Program-made: the position numbers and the translations under genes
Assembly (NCBI RefSeq): GCF_024679095.1
Contig: NC_066515.1
Coordinates: 22,339,717 to 22,403,716 of the forward strand
Source of the DNA: Eriocheir sinensis
Taxonomy: Eukaryota; Arthropoda; Malacostraca; Decapoda; Varunidae
Direction: 5' to 3'
Length of the DNA: 64,000 nucleotides
In this document: in pieces, positions 1 to 11,100 of the stretch
How the letters are laid out: each line of letters starts with the position of its first letter
How positions within the stretch are numbered: position 1 is the first letter of the stretch
The notes under the pieces: model-generated
Databases searched by the model: none
What the model was told of the DNA's origin: nothing
Seen by the model: the letters and a program-made list of their open reading frames with translations, nothing else

Positions 1-3
1 CAG
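1..3 (+). other. OCRL: Possible end of the preceding OCRL exon
   Basis: The window opens with CAG followed by GTGAGAAT, a near-consensus splice donor. The next OCRL exon at 1721 begins in phase 0, compatible with an exon ending in a complete CAG codon. Three bases cannot prove it. Confidence 0.3.
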
Positions 4-302
4 GTGAGAATTTGATAGATTAGCTGACTGACACAATCTAATCGTTATTGATAATTTTTCCTTACTTATAATGGATGGTGAATATAATGTTTTTACTAGT
101 AACAATTACCTGCACCTCATATTACCCCCATGCTCACTGGATGTACCCTCATACTAACTTGCTTAGCTTTAGTTTTTACTCCATCACTACCCTGGTGTTG
201 AGATTAGCTGACTTTCTCTTTTCTTACTAATAGTGAAAGTTTACTCACAGTTTAAGCCTTAGAATGGCTGTAAGTAAAAATATGCCTTTTTACTAACGGT
301 TA

Positions 303-1388
303 CAGTCAGCGTGGAAAAAATGTCTGCACCTCCCGATGTCATACTTTTTTCCAACACAACATTATGTCCTTGTTTATTTAGGCACCAGCGGTCACAAAAA
401 CTCTATTGATATGGCCAATAATGACCACTTGGCATCTCCATGCTTTCAATTTTCAATGTAACAGATTAGCAAGGGCCAATGGTCCAGTAACCGCTGGGCA
501 GGCTGTGTGGGAGCAGACACATCCCCCCCGAGTTCGGGCGAGGTATTTCCTGCTTCCGCTCCCATTTCCTCAAACATCGCTCGCCTCTTCTTGTGATATC
601 GCTCACCCTTCGGTACATAGTCGGGCCTGCCTAGCTGAAAATGGAGGAAAAAAGTGTCATATTGGCTTTACTTTGTGAATGCCTCAGCAACAGAGAAGTA
701 GCAAGAAGGATGGGAAGATCAGAGAAGTGTGTTCGTAATGTCATGAAAGCAGCCAGTGCCTTTGGAGGTGTTACTGCCACATTTCCCAGCACATCTCTAT
801 GTGTATCTTTCAATTCCTTGGCAGTGATGAAAGGGTCCTTCAGCACTTCACGTCGGAGCAGCATGTCAGTTCTCTGGCCTGTCTTGCGTTTCCTCCCTGA
901 CCCCTTCTTTCTCTGCGGAGTAACACCTCCGAAGGCACTGGCTGCTTTCATGACATTACGAACACACTACTCTGATCTTCCCATCCTTCTTGCTACTTCC
1001 CTGTTGCTGTGGCCTTCATAAAGTAAAGCCAGTATGACACTTTTTTCCTCCATTTTCAGCTTAGCAGGCCCAATTATGCAGTGAAGGGTGAGTGATATCA
1101 CGAGAAGAGGCGAGCAATGTTTGAGGAAACAGGAGCGGAAAGCAGAAAATACTCGCGCCTCACGGGGGGATGTGTGCCTGCAAAGCCAGCCCTGCCCAGT
1201 TACTGGTGGACCATGGGCCATTAAATTGTTTAAATGAAAAAATTGAAATTGGAGATGCCAGGTGGTCATTATTGGCAATATCAATAAAGTTTTTGTGACC
1301 GCTGGTGCCTAAATAAACAAGAGCGTAATGTTGTGTCGGAAAAAAAGTATGTTATTGGCAGGTGCGGACATTTTTTCCGCGCCGACTG
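303..1388. mobile_element. Fold-back derivative of a Tc1/mariner-like transposon
   Basis: Inserted in the OCRL intron 4-1720. Both ends start CAGTC(A/G)GCG(T/C)GGAAAAAATGT in inverted orientation and are flanked by TA dinucleotides (301-302, 1389-1390), the Tc1/mariner target duplication. Arms 303 to about 776 and about 917 to 1388 are inverted copies of the same transposon end. Each carries the start of a transposase-like frame, MEEKSVILALL then NREVARRMGRSE, typical of a Tc1 N-terminal helix-turn-helix: + strand from 641, - strand from about 1053. The right copy has a stop in place of the Lys after GRSE. The spacer (about 777-916) continues the - strand frame only (LLRREVLKDPFITAKELKDT). 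No catalytic DDE region is present, so the element cannot move by itself. Confidence 0.85.
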
Positions 1389-1720
1389 TATTTGAGATAG
1401 TGTATCTTTTAGATTGGAAGTATTAATATATTGTTTTCTGGTAGTGTTCTTTTGTCCCACCATTATGGATTTAAGCACCACATGTCATTTGAGACATTTT
1501 TAAATTATGCTCTGGGCGTGTTTACTCACCATGCTGAAATTTGTATATGCTGTAATGAATCATTGTACTGAAATTGTATTAAACACCCATAAGATATTAA
1601 AAACAAGGGCCTCTAAATGTGAAACAAATTTTGTAATTAAAATATGCCCCAAGGTGCACATTAACTTTCTAGTATTTCACATGGGAGTGAAATTCTTATG
1701 AATAATTAATTCACTGCCAG

Positions 1721-4700
1721 AGTGACATGACCACTACATGCCCTATAAACACTACCCAGAATGATGAAGACAGGAGTCCTGAGCTAAGAGTCAACCGCCA
1801 CAGCATTGCTGCCGGGCTGTCCCCAACACCCATTGCTGCCAGAGAGAGCCACATCAAGTACCAGATGACCTTGAGAGAAGATGCTTACACTGACATCCAT
1901 GAGTTCACGTATGTTACCTTACCTCATGTGGAGTCTGGTTAATCTTTTCAGTAGGGATGGAGGGGGGAATACTCCTAAGCATTTCAGTGTTATATATTTC
2001 AAAGGGGACGACTGTTTTCTATATTTCTGTGAAACTTTTATAACTTGTACTTTTAAAACCATTCAAGCAGTGATCACTCCAGAAAGGATAAGATTACAGC
2101 CAATTGGAGAGGTGAATATGCTATAAATGTCGTGGAGCTCATTTGTGTCCTAGGCATGTGATTATATAACAGTTCATTGAGTTTGTGAGATATCAGAAGC
2201 AATCTCTTATCCTGGTGTGGGGATGAGAAGACGCATCAGAATCACAGTGTTCCAAATTAGGATGTCTGCAGAAATTTATAGCTGAAGGAATATTTTGCTT
2301 GCTTAATGATGTTTGTAATGATGATAAGGATACACTAAGATTGGGTCCTTTGCTTTTCAGAGTGTTTGTGGGGACCTGGAATGTGAACGGGGGGTCACCA
2401 ACGGTAGGATTGTCTGAGTGGCTTGCAGTGGATGCTGAGCCCCCAGATGTGTATGGCATAGGTTTTCAGGAGCTGGATCTCAATACAGAGGCTTTCCTCT
2501 TCAATAACACACCAAAGGAGAAGGAATGGCTGTGAGTTAGGCATGTGGAGAGCCTTGGGATCATTTTGTACATGTTTTTCTGTTTTTCTTTTCCACAGTG
2601 AGCTAATTCATTGTTTTAAAGGGAAAGTCAGACGACCTCAAGCAACTCATTCTATGATAAATGAATAATTTTTTTGAATTTATTGGAATGCAAACTTACT
2701 AGTCTTACTCATCATCATCATCATTTCATCGACGCCTGCTCCTAGGAGCTCCCACCAGGGGATGGCCACTGCAGAAGAGCTTCCAACTTTCTCTCTCCAG
2801 ACACTCCCTCCTTGCCTGCTCAAAGTTTCTCGAAGATCTTTTCCCCCTCTCCCCAACGTACTCTTGCACCCTATCCCTCCATTTCACTGGAGGTCGTCCT
2901 CTAGCATTCCCTTTCTCTATCTCACTCACATACACCCTTCTGGTGATCTTACTCTCCTCCATTCGCTCCATGTGGCCAAACCACTTTAAGGTCTGTCGCT
3001 TCACTTCTTCCACCACTCCACACTTCTTCCCTTCACCCCTGTGACACATTCCAAAATGCTCGTACACACTTTCATTACTCATTCCATCCATTCTACTCAC
3101 ACCACAAGCACTCCTCAAATAACTCATTTCCACTGCCTGCACTCTAGACCTCTGACTTTCATTCCAGGCCCACGTTTCACTTGCATATGTGAGGGTTGGT
3201 ACTATTATTGTATTTCTCAAATCCCTCTTTACTTCCATGGTCACACTTCTGCCATTCATGATTCGTCCCAAAGACCCTACCACCCTTCTTCCTTGCAATG
3301 CCCTTTCTCTTATCTCTCCCTCCATACCACCATGCTTACACATAACTGATCCAAGGTACTTAAACTCAATGACCTCCTCCATTTCTTCACCATTCAGAAT
3401 TATTTTGCATTCTTTTTCACATTCAATTCCCACTCTATATGGGCATACAAAATCTACAACCTCACTTCTACTTCGCTCACAAACCATCACTTTACTTTTG
3501 TTGACATTTACTTTCAGCTTTCTCCTATTACAGACTATCAAAAACACTGACCAAATTTTGTAGGTCACTTTCATAAGTCTTACTACTTACTTATTAATTA
3601 ATTAATTACTAATTACTAGTCAGAATGTTCTGTAACTTTTCATTTTTTGCCCCTCTGACTCCTTCCCTCAGAAATGCAGTGCTGACTAGTGTCCACCCAA
3701 AGGCAAAGTTCCAGAAGGTTCGGCTGGTACGCCTGGTGGGCATGATGCTCATTGTGCTGGTGCAGGAGAAGCACCTGGCCTATGTGCGAAATGTTGCTGT
3801 GGATACTGTGGGGACTGGCATCATGAATAAGATGGTGAGAGAGGCCAGTCAGGGGATGTAGAATGGGCTTTGCACTACTTTTGGGTTTGTCTAAAAATGA
3901 TACTGTTTGTTGTTATAATTTATGGTGTTTAGTAGGGTTCAGAATAGCTTCAGATCCAGTAGTAAGAATTGCAAGTTGTGTCCACTGAAATATATTCAAT
4001 CAAAAATGATTTAGTAGGGTCAGCAGGTCTCAAATAGCAGTCATGAACCAAATAAAGAAGATTCAGTGAGAAACTGAGTTATGAAGAGCAGGAATTTCAA
4101 TAAGGTGAGTTCCTGTATCCACTGATTTCTTGCACTATTCAGGACCCTACTGTAACCTATGGCTAGATGGATGTCCTTTTATTTGTACCTTACAGGGCAA
4201 CAAGGGAGCAGTGTCAGTGAGGCTTGACCTTCACAGCACTTCCATCTGCTTTATCAATGCCCACCTAGCAGCTCACCAGGAGGAATTGGAGCGCCGCAAT
4301 GAAGACCATGACTGCATTTTTCAGAGAACCTGTTTTCAGATGAACATGAATATCAACAGTGTACCCAAGGCTATTAAAGACCATGAGTAAGTAAAGGAGA
4401 TGTTGATATTAAACATTTATGAATTAAACTTAACTTTCAAATTGTCAATGACCATTTTTATGATCTGGAAGGAATGCTGAAGATGCTCATGTGTAATATA
4501 TAAGTGATGTTTGTACTCAATAGATATTTCTTTCTTTCAGCCACATCTACTTTCTAGGAGATATGAACTACAGAATTAACCCTTGCGACATGAATATAAG
4601 GGAGGTTGCTAGTAGTCCAGACTTTATAAACCTGTTGGAGCACGATCAGTTGCTGCAACAGAAGAACCAGAAACGAATCTTCCACAAGTTCAAAGAAGGG

Positions 4701-5129
4701 GAAATTACCTTCAAACCAACCTTCAAATATGATACTGACAGTGATGAATGGGATTCAAGGTTAGTAAAAGAGTTTTTTTGTGTTTGTCCATGAAAATGAA
4801 GATAAATATTTCAAGCTTACTTTGTTCTGATTTTTAAGTAGAATCCCAGTCATAAGAAAGGAAGAATTTTTTTTATTTTTTTTATCTGTACATATTTTAC
4901 AAGTTAAGTTTTAAGAATCAGCTATACTACTGAAGAGAAGGAGGTGTGTGTGGTTCATACTGGACTGTAATACCACTTCAAAAACCCTTGCAGTGAGAAG
5001 GCCAGACAGCCAGCTTGGTGTGACAGAATCCTATGGTATGGAGAGGGCATTAACCAACGTGTGTACCGGTCCCACCCAGAGCTGAAGACAAGTGACCACA
5101 AGCCTGTCAGTGCCTTGTTCACAGCTGGA
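1721..5129 (+). CDS. OCRL: OCRL exons 1-6 of the window: 5-phosphatase catalytic domain
   Basis: Counting codons from 1721, the domain shows the family's catalytic blocks in order. These are [10 protein letters not shown] at about 65-74, GFQELDL with the metal-binding Glu at 100, [18 protein letters not shown] spanning the exon 3/4 join at 174/175, NAHLAAH in exon 4, GDMNYRI at 244-250, PAWCDRILW at 317-325 and TSDHKPVSA at 343-351. All residues expected for Mg-dependent 5-phosphatase chemistry are present, so the enzyme should be active. The intron between exons 2 and 3 carries an RTE-like LINE tail; the others are short (about 150-360 bp). Confidence 0.95.
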
Positions 5130-8100
5130 GTAAGTGTGGTGACATTTGTGAATGTATGCTTGTCCCATGATATGATATCTCCTTTAGTGAAAGTTTAATG
5201 TCACACAATGGCCTCTTAAGTTGAAGTAGGCTCAGCTCTGGTTCATGACCTTAACGTTATAAACTTTTCTCCATCCATGCTATTTGTCAATTGTCACCTG
5301 TGTCCTTTCCATCCCATGTTCTTACCCACTCTTGCAGTGTGTTGTCATCTTCAAGGCCTTCTTCATGTACCCCCAGCACTTATATTTGTAATTTATTTCC
5401 TACCTCTGTATTAAAAGTTCTTGATCAGTTGAAACTATCTGTGAAAAAATCAGTTTTTAATGTACCTGGCACTACCTTGTGGGACAGGCAATTAAAGTAA
5501 TGTTTGCTTATTTTGATGCAGATCAAAGTAATTGATACTAGGAGATATCGACGCATTTATGAGGAGGTGATGAAGAAGTTGGACAAGCTTGAGAATGAGT
5601 TCCTACCTCAAGTGACCATTGATACAACAGAAATCATATTTGGACCTATCAAGTTCCTACAAGCACAAACCAAGTACCTGACCATTGCTAATACTGGACA
5701 GGTTAGTTTAAATCTTTTCCTTTGTTATTTTATGATTTGAAAGGACTTATTAAGATTTTCATTGTAATTTGTTTTTTATCATCAAAGGTTACTCTTATTA
5801 TTGTTGATTTTTTGGTGTTGTTACCATGTATAGTTTTCAAGATTACAGGTAAATTCCATTTCGCCAAAGGGAGGGTATGATTGTCAAATTAGAGGGGAGA
5901 ACATTTTGAATTTATCAAACTAAAGGGCTTACTCTACCTGGTATTTTTGTATAGACTATGTTTCGCTTTATATGTTATTTCATATTATGATTTTCAAAAG
6001 CTACCTATGTAATTTATGATGACAATATTGATTTTTTTCAGGTGCCTGTCCAATTTGAGTTCATCAAGAAGCTGAATGACACCAGTTACTGCAAGCCGTG
6101 GCTGTCTATAAGACCCTACGTGTACTTCATAGTGCCAGGTGAGGGCTGGGTAGCAAAGTTATGCCCCTGGTAACCCTAGTTGTATGGCATGTCCTTCACT
6201 TCTGTACACTTTATAACTCAATTTAGTTTCCTCTGACTTCATTGTGAGCCACATGCCAGGGGTGGTATTAACAAAGACTCCTAGCAGTACTTTTAGAAGT
6301 GCTGCTAGAAGCTGTTTTCCTTTTAGCAGTAGCTTTTAACTTTACTGCTAATGTCTTTCCAAATTACTTGGCCAATAATAATTATTCACACTGAAAAGTC
6401 CCTCCCCAATTCTGGCTAAGCTCCACCCCCCCTTCACCTGATTGGCTGTTCATGATGTCATGCATTGTATCAAAGACACGTACCAAATATATATGATTGA
6501 GATAATCAAGCTAGTTTCTTGATTAAAATTTTTTTCGTAATTTAATTGAATGGTGGTACTCTACTTAAAGAATCAATGACATCACCTAAGAAACAAAGTA
6601 CGATAATAATTATGCCAGTTTTCAGGGGATAACGGGCGGCACTTCAAAACAAGCAATGTAGCATTGAAGGCGATTATAGTAGGCTACCTATTAAATAATG
6701 CACACTTTCCGTCATTATTTCTTACATAGCTCATTCACATAGGCATACTAAATATAATCACATAAAAAATATCTTCTACAGTAACTTCATACAGGTAGGA
6801 ATCATTGTATTAAGGAATAAGTTTTGTATCCTTGGCTTGGAGGGACGGGTGTGTACGCTCGCGGAAAAGCGGGTGACAGTGAGCGCGGCAGATGACACAC
6901 CCGTCCCTCCAAGCCACAGATACGAAACTTATTTCTTAATACAATGATTCCTGTCTGTATGAAGTTCCTGTAGAAGATATTTTTTATGTGATTATATTTA
7001 GTTTGCCTATGTGAATGAGCTATGTAGGAAATAATGACGGAAAGTGTGCATTACTTAATAATAATCTCCTTCAATGCTACATTGCTTGTTTTGAAGGGGC
7101 GCCTCCCCCCTGGAACAGCTGTTTGTCTGTATTTTTTTTGGCACAACACGTCAGACACGATAATTAGTGCACGGGGGCCATCAGTCAGCTGTTATTATCG
7201 TTATTATATTGAATGAGACATCTGAAAAGTTAGCTTTTAAGTCGTTAAAAGTACCCCACGAGGACTTTTACATTTTCGGCGCCTCCTAGCAGTAAAGTCG
7301 CTACTTCTAGCAGTAAACTGTTTGTCAACATGGGGCGTGGCTTAGGCAGGCAAGTGGGCGGAGCTTCGTCCGCCAGGACGAGATGCCAACTAGTCAGTTC
7401 CTTCCACTCCACATGCAACCACCTCTCTTTATAACCTTAAAATTGGCGACTCCTAGCAGTAAACTCGCGACTTCTAAAAGTTAGCAGCAAAGTTAAGAGG
7501 AAACTCACTTTGAAAGTTGAATTGCACTCCTAGGAGTCTTTATTAATACTGCCCCTGATCAACATCATATTCATGTGATAGCTCACACAATCTCCTTTTA
7601 AGATTTATGGGAGAATTTTATACCATAATGCAGTTGTGTTGGCTTGATGCCTATGACTAATTCCCTTTATGTTTTTCTTTTTTTATGAAATAAAGTTCTC
7701 AGTGTATTGCCAACTGGCATTAGCACCACTTTATTTTATTAACTAGCACAGTGAAAACTTTTTCTTCACCTTGATTTTGTCTATGATAGAGGAGGAGGAC
7801 ACTAATAGCACAGCTTCTCCTTCAGGTGACAAGTGTGACGTGGCTCTGGAGGTGATGGTGGACAAGCGAACGGCCTCCCAGCTGAACTCAGGTTTGGACA
7901 AACTGTACGATATTTTGGTGCTGCATTTGGAGGGAGGGAAAGATCTCTTCATTACCATCAATGGTGAGTTCCTAAACAAATGCAGTGTTCCTTGTCTTGT
8001 TGCTAGAAAACACATATCATAATTAAAGTAATTTCCTGTGTTAAATAGTTCCAATGTAGGCAGGATGCATGGTAATTATCAGCCATTACCAATATTACTA

Positions 8101-11100
8101 TCATCATAATCCCATTTGTTTCTCTTTCTCAACAGGTGATTATGAGAGGAGTTGCTTTGGCTCATCCATCAATGCTCTAGTGCACATGAATAAGCCGTTC
8201 AGGGAGGTGCCAGTAGCCAAGCTCATTGACCTGGTATGTTGACATGTACTGCTGGTTGATTTGAGTGCCATTAAAAGCTGATTCATAGCAGAAATCATTG
8301 ACTTATTTCAGAGGTGTTATGAAAGGGCACACAGTAGGGATATGCAGCTCCTTATTTTTGTGACACTTAGAAAAATTGGAGAACTATACTCTACTTTAAA
8401 TAAATAGAGGCCTAACTAATACTTGTATGGTGATTTTTGTTCTTGATAAATTAATTGAATTGAACTGGAGTTGAAGAACACATGATCTGAATGAACCAAG
8501 TTGATGTCTTTCATCAATGGATAAATTGAAACATAGAAATTGTTTTTTTTTTCTCGTCTGAATTGGATGTGAAATGTAATCAGTAATTGGGAGCTGACTC
8601 ATGTTTGGTGACAATATTGAAAGACTCATACTGGAGATACTTATTCATTTGCTCCTTCAAGTGACAATGGAAAACAATCAGGATAGGGATATATGCATGC
8701 TCTTCTTCTTGGCATCATATGAAATGCACTGATAATTATTGCTCCCAAGTAAATATAGAGGGACAGGCAAGGGCTTATTAGAGATATTCAAAGATGCATA
8801 TAACTGGCATCACAAGAAGACATACCATTCAGATGTTCATGGTTGTTTACATTATGGCAAATATGTGTTTTCTTCTGCTGTTGATGCTTTGGATATGTAA
8901 AATTTGTTTCATTGTGCAACCATATGGCAAATGAGTGGACTTCAAGTGCATTTTTTATGCTAGGTGTTTGGGAGAACCATTCAGATCAGAACCTAATTCT
9001 AGATTTTCTTTTCTGCAATATTTTGCTTGGTTTTAGGCGGGGTTCCCACTATTCCGTTTTCACGGATCCGTTGGCCGTCAGTGACATCATCAACAGAGCC
9101 TGGGCCCCGCGCGAAGCCCGTCCAGAGATGAATTCAAGTTAACTTTGGGGTCCATAACGGTGGTGGTGGTGCCAGTCCAGTGATGTTGAATATTCTACAT
9201 ATCATGAAAATATGAAATAGAAGTATACTTAGCTACAAAATAACATATACGAGAAGTCGTTGTGGTTAATGCTGTCCATATGTTTGTCAACAAATGATGA
9301 GCGCTGGACTAACGGAGTGGATCATCCGTGCCGAGGGGCCACTGTTTCGCTGACGTCATTTTGATGTCATTAACGTCGACGGATCCGTCAAAACGGAATG
9401 GTGGGAACCCCGCCTTAGAGACAATAATTTAAACTTTTTTTGTTGTTTTGTTTATTGTTTACATTGATTCCTGTGCTCATTTCAGCCATCTTGTGGACAG
9501 GTAAACCCTTCCTTGTTTATATTCTAATGTACGAGGTTAGAGCAGTTTTTGCTGTTTCTGTTAATTTTAGAGTTATTAGTAAGAGAGCAACTGAATCTTT
9601 GTAATGGCATTTTCTGTTAGGAAGATATTGTAATATTGCTAGAGAGAAGAGCAGATACTTTTTCTTAGTAAGAGACACCTTTGAATATTAGTAACATAAG
9701 CAGGAGAACAGAAATGTATATTTAGTGATCAATGTCTCTACTCCAGTGGTCCCCAACCTGTAGTCTATATGTGTCATGGCACCCTTGGAGCTTCATAATG
9801 GAGCCTGTGGGGTGCTTTGGAAACTTCTGATAGATTTGTCATCCTTAGGTTATTATATACGTGTGTGTGTGTGTGTGATGTCTTTTCTGGTGTCCTCCTT
9901 TGTATCAACATTGACAATATGACCTGAAGCCTACAAAAGGTTGGGGACCACTGCTCTTGTATGTTAGTTGTATTATTTTCATATTTTTTGTTTTTTCTAC
10001 TCATAGGAGAGTAGCCACCCTAAAGACCTGAGTGAGATGCCATATGCCGTCCCTAAAGAGCTGTGGTACCTAGTGAACCACCTCCATTCTCATGCCCTTC
10101 AAGTCAAGGGACTCTTCACCTACCGTGGCCTTCATAAGGAAATTATTGAAATCAGGTAAATATCTTGGTGCTCATCACTATTGCCATTCAAGTGTATGCA
10201 TTGTTGTTTTCAGTATCACTGTCATCACCATTACTGCCATCATTTTTCCTCTTTATGTTGGTATGAGAATTATTCACTAGCTCTTCATAAAAATCTACCA
10301 TAAAAAGAGAATAGTGACTAATATGTGATATTCAGTATTTCCTGTAACCACATTTGGCCATGCTTAACTGAGCAGCCTTAACTAGTCAGTGAAACTTTGT
10401 TCTCCACCTCAGAACCAGCCTGGATGAGGGGGTCCCCAATGATGTGCTGCCAGGGAGTGTGCATTCAGTGGCTGAGGCACTCCTGCTCTTCCTGGAAGCA
10501 CTACCTGAGCCAGTCATCCCTTACAACCTCTACCAAGCAGCTCTAGATGCCACACCTAACTTCTCCTTATGCAAAGCAGTTAGTATTGTCTCATATTTTT
10601 TTTTTTTATTGTAAGAGCAGTTAATATGGTTTAGTTTTGAATAATTTCATGATTTTCTAAAGCATATTAAGAGTCCACCATAATTGAGTTTGGCTGGCTT
10701 GGTTGGAGAATAAGTGAGTGTGGCCCATACCAGCGGGTAATTTTTCTTTGTCTGTCTCATGGTTTATTATTTTAATGGTGCAGAGAGAAATGAGGCCTTG
10801 CTTATGGATGTGGTATGTATGTATAAAGTCCCTTTTCCTAACATGCTGTTGTTTACATTAATTTACAGTCTTATGAATGTACTTAATATGCTACACCTAC
10901 ATAATGAGCCATGATGCCATGTATGGGTGTTCTTAATATGCCATACCTACACACTTGACCGTGATGCCCTTCATGGGTACATGAAATGTTAACTTTGTAC
11001 TCAGGAGGATGTAGTTTATTAATTATTTTCACCTTGACAGCAAGAAGGGAGAAAGGAAAATGTGAATAGTACAGTATTAGATGAAATGCAGGAATATCTG

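Noticed and set aside
631..1284. Transposase-like open frames as an active gene
   Set aside because: Only the N-terminal helix-turn-helix part exists, in two inverted copies, one with an internal stop; no catalytic domain.
6259..7555. piggyBac assignment based on TTAA near both ends
   Set aside because: The TTAA lies inside the inverted repeat, not at its outer edge, and the matching sequence continues outward, so it is not shown to be the target duplication.
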